Shown here: positions 7,117 through 17,451 of the stretch, piece after piece
How the letters are laid out: every line of letters begins with the position of its first letter
Position numbering within the stretch: position 1 is the first letter of the stretch
Source of the DNA: an uncultured Pseudomonadota bacterium
GTDB taxonomy: Bacteria; Pseudomonadota; Gammaproteobacteria; Burkholderiales; Usitatibacteraceae
DNA length: 20,774 bases
Assembly: GCA_937898635.1 (NCBI GenBank)
Contig: CALEJW010000242.1
Location: 1 to 20,774, forward strand
Direction: 5' to 3'
Notes under the pieces: generated by a model
Seen by the model: the letters and a program-made list of their open reading frames with translations, nothing else
Databases searched by the model: none
Told to the model about the DNA's origin: nothing
Translations under genes and position numbers: made by a program

Positions 7117-8553
7117 CTAGCGGCGCTGCGCGGCCCGCTCGGCGATCGACTGCGCGAGGATCGGCACGCCGGTCACCGGCACGTCGGCGAGCGCGCGGTA
7201 GAGGCGGATGCGTTCCTGGAATCCCGCCTCGCGCGGCCAGGGCTCCTGGACCGGCTGCGTGACCCACGCCGAGAGGAAATCGCCCGCCGCGCGCCGCACC
7301 GCTTCCGGCGCGCGGGGGTCGAGCACCGCCTGCCGCGCCGCCGGCAGGAAGACGAGCCCCGCGTCCGGGCGCCCTGACCCCTTGTCCTGCTCGAGCCGCG
7401 CGAAGAGCGCGGCGCGCTCCGCCTCGGGCATCGCCGCGGCCTGCGCCGCCGCGATGGCCGCGAGCTTCGCCAGCGCCTCGTCGCCGTCCTTCGGCGGGGG
7501 CTCGGGACGCGTGAAGCGCACGCGCCCGAAGGTGGCCGCGTGCGCACCGCCTCCCGCCGGCCAGCGCAGGACCTCGCCGCCGGCGAGCAACGCCTCGCCC
7601 GGCTGCGTCGCGACGAGCCGCCCGGTGATGTCGATCTCGCCGAGCATGTCGCCCACGACCTCCGCGACATCCGGGTTCAGGTGACGCAGGTAGCGCGGGA
7701 TCGCGTCGCCCCACGCCGGCAGCGCCAGGAGCGGCACGGCGGCGAGGAAGAGGTGCACGGCGAGCGGCAGCGCCGGAAGGAGCACCCCGGTGCCCGCGAA
7801 CCAGATGCCGAACCCCACCGCGAGGAACACGAGGCCCATCAGTCCCATGCCGCCCACGGACCTGCGCTCGCGCACGTAGGCCTCGGGGAGCGCCCCTTCG
7901 GGCTGCGCGGGGTCCAGCGCGAGGGGAAAGGCGGGCGGCGGCGCGGCCCAGCTCGCCGCGGCGATGTCCACGGGCCGGTCGGTCTCGACGAGGAGCTGCG
8001 CGAGCATCGTGGCGGGCGGCGCGCCCGCGCGGAGCCAGGAGTCGGGCTTCGCCCGCGAGAGCCAGTCGCGGGCGCGCGCGTCGAGGCGGATTTCCGGCAC
8101 CGCGAAGCCGGCGGCGTCGCGCACCCACGCGAAGGGGATGCCGGGCGCCATGCGGTCGAGGTCGTGCAGCGTGTACGACTCGCTGAAGCGCAGGCGGTTG
8201 CCGCAGAAGGCCCGGCGCGAGTCCGCGCCCCAGTCGCCCGCGTACGCGACCACCGCGCACGGCGAGGCCTTCGCCACCGCCCGCCAGTGGCCGCCCGCCC
8301 CGATGCGCCGCGTGTCGAGCTCGAGCGCCACCCAGCTCTCGACGATGCGGCCCTCGGCCCGCGCGGTGTAGGACGAGAACGTCCAGGCCTCCACGACGGG
8401 CTTCACGCCGAGGAGCCAGCCGATGGAAAGGAGGATCGCGCCGAAGCCCAGGGCCAGGGCCGCGGCCAGGCGCACGCCCCAGCCGAAGACCATGCCGGAG
8501 AGCTGCCCCGCGACGAGCGCGCGGACGACCTCGCGCGGCGTGGGCTTGCCCAT
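7117..8553 (-). CDS. Membrane protein of unknown function, second gene behind metH
   Basis: A 478-residue protein that I do not recognise. A hydrophobic segment at about residues 27-50 is followed by a roughly 180-residue polar region with two cysteines (99 and 117), probably outside the membrane. Two closely spaced segments follow (234-253 and 257-280), then a roughly 195-residue C-terminal domain rich in Ala and charged helices. Three membrane passes would place the two large domains on opposite sides. The layout recalls DUF3592-type proteins (TARAEGRIVESWVALE, near residue 63, fits a strand-rich domain after a first helix), but this is only an impression. The ATG is 9 bases after the metH stop, and the TGAGGG spanning that stop serves as ribosome site. 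It is therefore expected to share the metH transcript and its SAM control. Confidence 0.8.
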   Translation of the reverse strand: MGKPTPREVVRALVAGQLSGMVFGWGVRLAAALALGFGAILLSIGWLLGVKPVVEAWTFSSYTARAEGRIVESWVALELDTRRIGAGGHWRAVAKASPCAVVAYAGDWGADSRRAFCGNRLRFSESYTLHDLDRMAPGIPFAWVRDAAGFAVPEIRLDARARDWLSRAKPDSWLRAGAPPATMLAQLLVETDRPVDIAAASWAAPPPAFPLALDPAQPEGALPEAYVRERRSVGGMGLMGLVFLAVGFGIWFAGTGVLLPALPLAVHLFLAAVPLLALPAWGDAIPRYLRHLNPDVAEVVGDMLGEIDITGRLVATQPGEALLAGGEVLRWPAGGGAHAATFGRVRFTRPEPPPKDGDEALAKLAAIAAAQAAAMPEAERAALFARLEQDKGSGRPDAGLVFLPAARQAVLDPRAPEAVRRAAGDFLSAWVTQPVQEPWPREAGFQERIRLYRALADVPVTGVPILAQSIAERAAQRR

Positions 8554-8562
8554 CCGCGGCCC

Positions 8563-12267
<3,705 letters not shown>

Positions 12268-12280
12268 GTCGTCCGTAACG

Positions 12281-12312
12281 AAAAAACCCGTCCGCGGGGA
12301 GCGACGGGTTTT
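12281..12312 (-). terminator. Intrinsic terminator in the metH leader (attenuator)
   Basis: On the minus strand a perfect 10-bp stem (AAAACCCGTC / GACGGGTTTT) encloses a 10-base loop (12293-12302). The run of six T residues (12286-12281) starts within the 3' arm. It ends 13 bases before the metH ATG and lies downstream of the aptamer, so it can only act on metH transcripts. On the plus strand it would follow no gene. GTCGCT at 12305-12300, covering the foot of the 5' arm and part of the loop, is exactly complementary to AGCGAC at 12326-12321 at the aptamer's 3' edge. Two further G-C pairs are possible after a one-base bulge. This offers a mutually exclusive antiterminator. Confidence 0.85.
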
Positions 12313-12321
12313 CCAGGCCGG

Positions 12322-12376
12322 TCGCTTTAGCGGAATTTGTTGAGCGCCCGCAAGCTGAGGGTCAAATCGGCGCTAT
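12322..12376 (-). ncRNA. SAM-II-family riboswitch (SAM_alpha type)
   Basis: Upstream of metH the minus strand carries the compact SAM-II pattern. P1 is AGCGCC (12374-12369) paired with GGCGCT (12348-12343), six perfect base pairs. The 20-base loop starts with the conserved GATTTGACC and ends CTTGCG. An A-rich segment CAACAAAT follows P1, then CGCTAAAG, the near-invariant 3' motif. The loop end GCG can pair with CGC of CGCTAAAG as the start of the pseudoknot. The order AUUUG..UUGC..GCGC..AACAAA..GCUAAA matches the family as I recall it, including the crystallised Sargasso Sea example. SAM-V shares this core, so the subfamily is less certain. The predicted transcription start lies at the 5' end of the aptamer. 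Confidence 0.85.
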
Positions 12377-12383
12377 GGCGGGG

Positions 12384-12413
12384 ATTCTACCGCGCCCGGC
12401 CGGAGGGCGGCAA
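12384..12413 (-). promoter_or_regulatory. Putative sigma-70-type metH promoter
   Basis: Minus-strand TTGCCG (12413-12408) is separated by 18 bases from TAGAAT (12389-12384). Initiation would fall about seven bases downstream, near 12376, which is where the riboswitch P1 begins. The fit between promoter and aptamer start supports both calls. Confidence 0.6.
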
Positions 12414-12426
12414 ACGCCGCCCCCGC

Positions 12427-12432
12427 TACAAT
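12427..12432 (+). promoter_or_regulatory. Putative -10 box (TACAAT) for the nitroreductase gene
   Basis: TACAAT lies 42 bases before the GTG at 12474 and back to back with the metH promoter. No convincing -35 box. The AGGAGG ribosome site at 12461-12466 follows at normal distance from the GTG. Confidence 0.45.
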
Positions 12433-12473
12433 CCGGGGCGCGGCGCGCTTGCCCGCCGCGAGGAGGAAAGCCC

Positions 12474-13139
12474 GTGACCCACGCCCGCCAGATCCTCGAC
12501 TTCGAGCGCCGTCCGATCGACGAGATGCGCCGGCGCGCGGCCGGCTTCCGCGACGAGCTCGCCCGGCGACGCACGGTGCGCGACTTCTCGGCCGAGCCCG
12601 TGCCGCGCGACATCATCGAGTCCTGCATCGCCGCGGCCGGCACCGCCCCCAGCGGCGCGAACCAGCAGCCCTGGCGCTTCGTGGCCGTGGCCGACCCCGC
12701 GGTGAAGCGGGCGATCCGCGAGGGCGCCGAGGCCGAGGAGCGCGAGTTCTACGAGCGCCGCGCGCCCGACGAGTGGCTCGCCGCCCTCGCCCCCCTGGGC
12801 ACGGACGCGGCAAAGCCCTTCCTCGAGACCGCCCCCTGGCTGATCGCGGTCTTCTACGAGGCCCACGGGGTGGGCCCGGGCGGGGAGAAGCAGAAGCGCT
12901 ACTACCCGATGGACTCGGCCGGCATCGCCACCGGCGTGCTGGTGACGGCCCTGCACCACGCGGGGCTCGCCACCCTCACCCACACCCCGAGCCCCATGGC
13001 CTTCCTGAACGCGATCCTCGGCCGGCCGGCCAACGAGCGGCCCTTCGTGCTGCTGGTGGCGGGGTTTCCCGCGCCCGGCGCGACCGTGCCCGCCATCGCG
13101 CGCAAGCCCCTCGCGGAAATCGCCGCCTTCCTGGACTGA
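12474..13139 (+). CDS. Nitroreductase-fold flavoprotein, iodotyrosine deiodinase (IYD)-like
   Basis: A 221-residue FMN protein of the nitroreductase superfamily. It resembles iodotyrosine deiodinase more than nitro-compound reductases. FMN-binding blocks are RRRTVRDFS (31-39), GTAPSGANQQPW (56-67), and SAGIATG through LATLTHTPSPM (148-175). The C-terminal GRPANERPFVLLVAGFP, ATVP and RKPL blocks also match IYD. From memory of human IYD, the zwitterion-binding residues Glu157, Tyr161 and Lys182 align with Glu89, Tyr93 and Lys114 here with identical spacing (4 and 21 residues). It would therefore dehalogenate halotyrosines or bind a similar amino acid. GTG 12474 is chosen because AGGAGGAAA (12461-12469) precedes it. 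The upstream in-frame ATG at 12375 lies inside the divergent metH leader/promoter. No signal or anchor is present, unlike the mammalian enzyme. Confidence 0.87.
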   Translation: MTHARQILDFERRPIDEMRRRAAGFRDELARRRTVRDFSAEPVPRDIIESCIAAAGTAPSGANQQPWRFVAVADPAVKRAIREGAEAEEREFYERRAPDEWLAALAPLGTDAAKPFLETAPWLIAVFYEAHGVGPGGEKQKRYYPMDSAGIATGVLVTALHHAGLATLTHTPSPMAFLNAILGRPANERPFVLLVAGFPAPGATVPAIARKPLAEIAAFLD

Positions 13140-13159
13140 CGGAGCAGGCCGGGTTCCGC

Positions 13160-13181
13160 GGCCTTGACGCCCCTCAAGGCC
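13160..13181. repeat. 8-bp inverted repeat after the nitroreductase gene
   Basis: GGCCTTGA, a six-base loop, then TCAAGGCC form a perfect hairpin 20 bases after the stop codon. No T-run follows on either side, so it is not a canonical intrinsic terminator. It may be a transcript-end stabiliser or an operator for the OB-fold gene at 13235. Confidence 0.35.
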
Positions 13182-13234
13182 GTCCCGGACCGTTCGGCCA
13201 TGATGGCCCATCCCCCCTTGCGGAGCCTTCCCCC

Positions 13235-13939
13235 ATGAAACGCACGACCGTGCTGGTCGCCGCCCTCCTGGCCGCCGCCGGCCTCGCCGCCCGCGCCATG
13301 CCCCCCGCGCAGGCGCCCGCCCTCCAGGGCGAGGTCCTCGAGGTCCGCGACGTCGAGAGCTACACCTACCTGCGCCTGAAGACGAAGGAAGGCGAGACCT
13401 GGGCCGCCGTGCCCGCCACCGCCGTGAAGAAGGGCGCCCGCGTGTCGATCGGCAACGCGATGGTGATGCAGGACTTCGAGAGCAGGACGCTCAAGCGCAA
13501 GTTCGACCGGATCGTCTTCGGCACCCTCGGCGACGCAGCCGCCCGGCCCGCCGCCGCCGCCGCTCCCCAGGGCGCCTCGCCCCACGGCGCCGCGCCCGCG
13601 CCCGCCGCCCCGGTGGCGAAGGTCGCGAAGGCCCCCGGCGCCGAGGGAAGGACCGTCGCGGAGGTGGTGGGCGGCAAGGCCGCCCTCAAGGACAAGCCCG
13701 TGGCCGTGCGCGCGCAGGTCGTGAAGGTCACCTCCGGCATCCTCGGGAAGAACTGGCTGCACGTGCAGGACGGCTCGGGCTCCGCCGCGCAGGGCACCCA
13801 CGACCTCATCGTCACCACGAAGGACACCGCGGCGGTGGGCGACGTGGTGCTCGCCCGCGGCACCGTGCGCACCGACGTGAACGTCGGCGCGGGCTACGCC
13901 TACGCGGTCCTCGTGGAGGACGCCGCGGTCAAGAAGTAG
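13235..13939 (+). CDS. Periplasmic protein with two OB-fold-like domains (NrfJ-type)
   Basis: A 234-residue exported protein. Residues 1-21 are a signal peptide (MKRTTVLVAALLAAAGLAARA). The first domain (about 30-97) starts GEVLEVRDVESYTYLRLKT and contains TWAAVP and VMQDFESRTLKRKFD. This is the pattern of small periplasmic OB-like proteins annotated as NrfJ-related or nucleic-acid-binding. An Ala/Pro/Gly linker (98-137) leads to a second OB-type domain (138-232) with VAEVVGGKAALKDKPVAVRAQ, GKNWLHVQDGSG, DLIVTT and GDVVLARGTV. The function of these proteins is not established, and the OB fold in the periplasm more likely binds a ligand or protein than DNA. The start at ATG 13235 fixes the signal peptide. 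The diguanylate cyclase gene follows after 22 bases, so they probably form one transcript. Confidence 0.8.
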   Translation: MKRTTVLVAALLAAAGLAARAMPPAQAPALQGEVLEVRDVESYTYLRLKTKEGETWAAVPATAVKKGARVSIGNAMVMQDFESRTLKRKFDRIVFGTLGDAAARPAAAAAPQGASPHGAAPAPAAPVAKVAKAPGAEGRTVAEVVGGKAALKDKPVAVRAQVVKVTSGILGKNWLHVQDGSGSAAQGTHDLIVTTKDTAAVGDVVLARGTVRTDVNVGAGYAYAVLVEDAAVKK

Positions 13940-13961
13940 GCATTCGCCCGGTCGGGCCGCG

Positions 13962-15695
13962 ATGAAGCTGAGGCCCCGCGTCTTCCTGGTGACGGCCGTC
14001 CTGGTCGTCGCCTCGGCGTTCGCCGCGTGGCTCGTCGCGCGGCAGCAGGCGGTGCGCATCGTCGAGCAGTGGGCCGTGCGCTACGCCGAGAAGCAGGTCC
14101 TCTACGACAAGTACCGCATGTTCCAGCCGATCCTTCGCGAGATCGCGCTGGCGCGCCACCTCGCGGCCTCCCCGCGGATCCGCGAGTGGGCGAGGAAGCC
14201 CGAGGACCGCGCGCTCACCCGCCGCGCCATCGCCGAGATGGAGGAGTTCCGCGGCAACTTCGCCGACCGCAGCTACTTCGTGGCCCTCCTCGCCTCGGGG
14301 CGCTACTACCACAACAACGCGGCCAACGAGTTCGAGGGGCAGGAGCTGCGATACGTCCTCGACCCGAGGAAGGCGGACGACCGCTGGTTCTACGACATCA
14401 TCCGCCAGCAGCGCGAGATGCACCTCAACGTGAACCCGGACGCGAACCTCGGCGTGACCAAGCTCTGGATCGACGTGCTGATCCGCGACGGCAACGAGAT
14501 CCTCGGGGTGGCCGGCACGGGCCTCGACCTCACGAACTTCATCCGCGAGGTCGTGGACACCACCGACCCCGGCATCTCCAGCCTCTTCGTGAACCACGAG
14601 GGCGCGATCCAGGTCTACCGCGACCAGCGGCTCATCGACTACGCCACCATCACCAAGAACGCGAAGGAGAGGAACACCATCTCGCTCCTGCTCGACCGCG
14701 AGGACGACCGCGTGGCCATCCTCGGCGCCATGAAGGAGCTGGAAAAGGTCCAGGTGCCGGTGATCACGCGCGCGGTCGAGATCCGCGGCAAGTCCTACCT
14801 CGCGGGCGTCTCCTACCTGCCCGAGATCGGCTGGTTCGAGGTGACGCTCCTCGACCTGGACACCATCCTGCCGATCGGGAGCTTCAGCGGCTTCCTCCTC
14901 GTGTACGGCGCGACGCTGCTCCTCGCGCTCCTGCTCTTCAACGCGGTGCTGGGCCGCGTGGTCCTCAAGCCGATGGCGCAGCTCGAGCGCGCCATGCAGA
15001 AGGTCCGCGACGGGCGCTTCTCGCCCGAGGCCCTGCCCGCCGGGCGCGACGACGAGTTCGGCCGGCTGATGGCGCACTTCCGGCACATGGCGGGCACCGT
15101 GCGCCAGGTGACGGGCGAGCTGGAGGGCAAGGTGCGCGAGCGCACCGACGCCCTCGAGCGCCTCACGCAGACGGACCCGCTCACGGAGCTCCTGAACCGC
15201 CGCGGCATGCTCGAGCGGCTCGAGGCCGAGCGGAGCCGCAGCCGCCGCGAGGGCGACCGCTACGGCCTGCTCCTCATGGACGTGGACTTCTTCAAGGAAC
15301 TGAACGACCGCCACGGCCACGCGGCGGGCGACGAGGCGCTGGTCCGCGTCGCGCGCCTCGTCCGCTCCCTCATCCGCCCCTACGACAGCGCCGCGCGCTG
15401 GGGCGGCGACGAGTTCCTGGTCCTGGCGCCGGGGATCGACGAGGCGACGCTGCGCGCGCTCGCCGAGCGCATCCGGGTCGCGGTGGGCGATTCCCGGGAG
15501 CTCGCGGCCCCCGACGGCGGCGACTCGGGACTGCACGTGAGCGTCGGCGCGACGCTCGCCGGCGACGAGGCCGTGGAGGACGCGATCTCGCGGGCCGACG
15601 AGGCGCTCTACGCCGCCAAGGCCGCGGGACGCGACTGCACGCGCTTCAGCCTCCCGGACGCGCGAAAATCCGCGGCCCCGGCCGCCAGCGCGTGA
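13962..15695 (+). CDS. Membrane diguanylate cyclase with periplasmic sensor, HAMP and GGDEF
   Basis: A 577-residue enzyme predicted to make cyclic di-GMP from two GTP in response to a periplasmic signal. Transmembrane helices lie at about residues 7-26 and 307-329. The 280 residues between them look like a double-Cache-type sensor (DRSYFVALLASGRYYHNN, DRWFYDII, then IRDGNEILGVAGTGLDLTNFI). A HAMP linker follows (about 330-385, with VLKPMAQLERAM), then a short coiled coil and the GGDEF domain (about 400-567). Catalytic features are intact: TDPLTELLNRRG, the metal Asp in LMDVDFFK (440), and WGGDEF (481-485). The allosteric inhibition site RPYD (472-475) sits at the standard distance before it. 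No EAL domain is present. Its stop overlaps the start of the thioredoxin gene (GTGA), implying translational coupling. Confidence 0.93.
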   Translation: MKLRPRVFLVTAVLVVASAFAAWLVARQQAVRIVEQWAVRYAEKQVLYDKYRMFQPILREIALARHLAASPRIREWARKPEDRALTRRAIAEMEEFRGNFADRSYFVALLASGRYYHNNAANEFEGQELRYVLDPRKADDRWFYDIIRQQREMHLNVNPDANLGVTKLWIDVLIRDGNEILGVAGTGLDLTNFIREVVDTTDPGISSLFVNHEGAIQVYRDQRLIDYATITKNAKERNTISLLLDREDDRVAILGAMKELEKVQVPVITRAVEIRGKSYLAGVSYLPEIGWFEVTLLDLDTILPIGSFSGFLLVYGATLLLALLLFNAVLGRVVLKPMAQLERAMQKVRDGRFSPEALPAGRDDEFGRLMAHFRHMAGTVRQVTGELEGKVRERTDALERLTQTDPLTELLNRRGMLERLEAERSRSRREGDRYGLLLMDVDFFKELNDRHGHAAGDEALVRVARLVRSLIRPYDSAARWGGDEFLVLAPGIDEATLRALAERIRVAVGDSRELAAPDGGDSGLHVSVGATLAGDEAVEDAISRADEALYAAKAAGRDCTRFSLPDARKSAAPAASA

Positions 15696-16216
15696 GCGCT
15701 CGCCTCGCGCTCGCCGCCGCGGCCACCCTCCTCGCGTTGGCGGCGGGCGCTCCCGCCCGGGGCGCGGGCCCCGGCGAGGTTCCCGTCGGCGGGACGCTGC
15801 GCGAGGCCCCGCTCTACGGGCTCACCCTGGACTACCGCAGGCTCTCGGACTTCCGCGGCAAGCCCCTCGTGATCAACGTCTGGGCGAGCTGGTGCGGGCC
15901 GTGCCGGGACGAGATGGGCTCGCTGGACCGGCTCGCGCGCCGCCACAACGGCCGCGAGTTCCACGTGATCGGCGTCTCCACCGACGACCACGCCGACAAG
16001 GCGCAGCGCTTCGTCGTGGCCACCGGCGTCTCCTTCGACAACTACCACGACCGCGGCCTCGTGCTCGAGGCCATGCTGGGCGCCGACCGGATTCCCCTCA
16101 CCGTCCTCGTGGACGCGCGGGGCAAGGTGCTGCGCAAGGTCTACGGCGCCCGCGACTGGACGAGCCCCGGGAACCGCGCGCTCGTCGCCCGGACCCTGGG
16201 CGTGAACCTCGACTGA
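15692..16216 (+). CDS. TlpA/ResA-type periplasmic thioredoxin
   Basis: A 174-residue exported thiol-disulfide oxidoreductase. It starts at GTG 15692, overlapping the cyclase stop by four bases (GTGA), and this start gives a proper signal peptide (MSARLALAAAATLLALAAGAPARG). The thioredoxin fold has FRGKPLVINVWASWCGPCRDEM with the active pair Cys68/Cys71, GVSTDD in the typical TlpA insert region, and the cis-proline in DRIPLTVLVD (Pro135). WCGPC and NVWASW are hallmarks of the TlpA/ResA/DsbE group, which usually reduces specific disulfides in cytochrome c maturation or extracytoplasmic proteins. No Ccm genes are next to it. Coupling to the diguanylate cyclase is odd and may mean it acts on a neighbour-encoded periplasmic protein, or may be only economy of space. 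Confidence 0.92.
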   Translation: MSARLALAAAATLLALAAGAPARGAGPGEVPVGGTLREAPLYGLTLDYRRLSDFRGKPLVINVWASWCGPCRDEMGSLDRLARRHNGREFHVIGVSTDDHADKAQRFVVATGVSFDNYHDRGLVLEAMLGADRIPLTVLVDARGKVLRKVYGARDWTSPGNRALVARTLGVNLD

Positions 16217-16299
16217 GGGGTCCGCCCGGCCGGAGAATCGGTAACGCCGCGGGGCGGCAATTGGCGGCACAATGGCCCCATGAAGGATGGAATCGCCCC

Positions 16300-17451
16300 A
16301 TGAGAACCTGGACCGCGGCGCTCGCCGCGCTCGCCCTGGGCGCCTGCGCGAGCGTGCCGCCGGCGCCGAGCGTCGAGCCGTTCCTCGCCGACCGCCTCTT
16401 CGCCCCCCCCTCCTCGGCCGTGGACGCCGCCGAGGTCTTCGCCGTGAGCGAGGCGATGCGCGAATACCTCGCCGCCGAGATCGGGGACGCGCCCGGCGGC
16501 AAGGGCCGCCAGCAGCGGCTGGTGGACGCCCTGCGCGCGAAGGGGCAGCTGCGGCTCGACTACGACGCCGGCTTCACGCGCAACGCGGCGCAGGCGTTCG
16601 AGGCGCGCACGGGCAACTGCCTGTCGCTCGTCATCATGACCGCCGCCTTCGCGAAGGAGATGGGCATCGGCGTGCGCTACCAGAACGTCTTCGTGGACGA
16701 GAACTGGGACCGCCGGGGCGACCTCTACTTCTCCATCGGGCACGTGAACCTCACGCTGGGCCGCCGTCCCCCGAAGCTCGGCACGCGCCTGGACGACGGC
16801 GAGCAGCTCACCATCGACTTCCTGCCGCCCCCCGACCTGCGCGGCGCCCACTGGCGGGTGATCGAGGAGCGCACCATCCTCGCGATGTACATGAACAACC
16901 GCGCGGCGGAGGCGCTCGCCGCGGGGTCCACGGACGACGCCTACTGGTTCGCGCGCGAGGCGCTCCTGCAGGACCCGGAATTCATCGCCGCCTTCAACAC
17001 GCTGGGCGTCATCTACCAGCGCCGCGGGCGCCTTGGCGAGGCCGAGCGGGTCTTCGCCTACGCGCTGGGGCGCGAGCCGCGCAACCTCCACGTGATGTCG
17101 AACCTCGCCCCGGTCCTGGAGGGACTCGGCCGCGCCGAGGAGGGCCGGGCCCTGCGCTTTCGCCTCGCGCAGCTCGAGCCCGACCCGCCCTTCGCCTTCT
17201 TCCACCGCGGCCGGGCGGCGATGCGCGAGGGCGACTTCAAGGCCGCGCGCAGGCTCTTCGCCCTGGAGGTCGAGCGCGCGCCCTACAACCACGAGTTCCA
17301 CTTCTGGCTCGCGCTCGCGCTCGCGAGCCTGGGCGAGCGGGAGGCGGCGGGGCACCACCTCGCCCTCGCGATGGAGAACAGCACGACGCGCAAGGACCAC
17401 GACCTCTACGCGGCCAAGCTCGCGCGCATCCGCTCATCGCGCCTTCACTAG
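16300..17451 (+). CDS. Lipoprotein with transglutaminase-like domain and TPR repeats
   Basis: A 383-residue outer-surface or periplasmic lipoprotein. The signal peptide ends in lipobox LGAC (Cys16). Residues about 45-190 form a transglutaminase-like/papain-fold domain with a recognisable triad in order: Cys107 in ARTGNCLSL, His148 in IGHVNLTL, and Asp173 in TIDFLPP. Residues about 210-375 are helical TPR repeats (DDAYWFAREALLQDPEFIAAFNTLGVIYQRRGRLGEAERVFAYAL and two more). This architecture is found in proteobacterial proteins of unproven function, and a protease or amidase acting on the envelope is the natural guess. AAGGATGG (16283-16290) precedes ATG 16300. An ATG at 16272 is out of frame with it. 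The 3' end overlaps the convergent DUF3014 gene by 18 bases. Confidence 0.85.
   Translation: MRTWTAALAALALGACASVPPAPSVEPFLADRLFAPPSSAVDAAEVFAVSEAMREYLAAEIGDAPGGKGRQQRLVDALRAKGQLRLDYDAGFTRNAAQAFEARTGNCLSLVIMTAAFAKEMGIGVRYQNVFVDENWDRRGDLYFSIGHVNLTLGRRPPKLGTRLDDGEQLTIDFLPPPDLRGAHWRVIEERTILAMYMNNRAAEALAAGSTDDAYWFAREALLQDPEFIAAFNTLGVIYQRRGRLGEAERVFAYALGREPRNLHVMSNLAPVLEGLGRAEEGRALRFRLAQLEPDPPFAFFHRGRAAMREGDFKAARRLFALEVERAPYNHEFHFWLALALASLGEREAAGHHLALAMENSTTRKDHDLYAAKLARIRSSRLH

Noticed and set aside
12375..12473. Upstream ATG at 12375 as start of the nitroreductase gene
   Set aside because: It would add 33 Pro/Arg-rich residues, overlap the metH promoter, and bypass the strong AGGAGG that serves GTG 12474.
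12268..12473. Cobalamin riboswitch or SAH riboswitch before metH
   Set aside because: The leader is too short for a cobalamin element and has no B12-box-like GCCACTG. The SAH motif layout is absent, whereas the SAM-II landmarks are present.
16246..16258. Short hairpin GCCGC/GCGGC and CACAAT box before the lipoprotein gene
   Set aside because: The 5-bp stem with a three-base loop lacks a T-run, and the CACAAT box has no -35 partner. Too weak to list as features.
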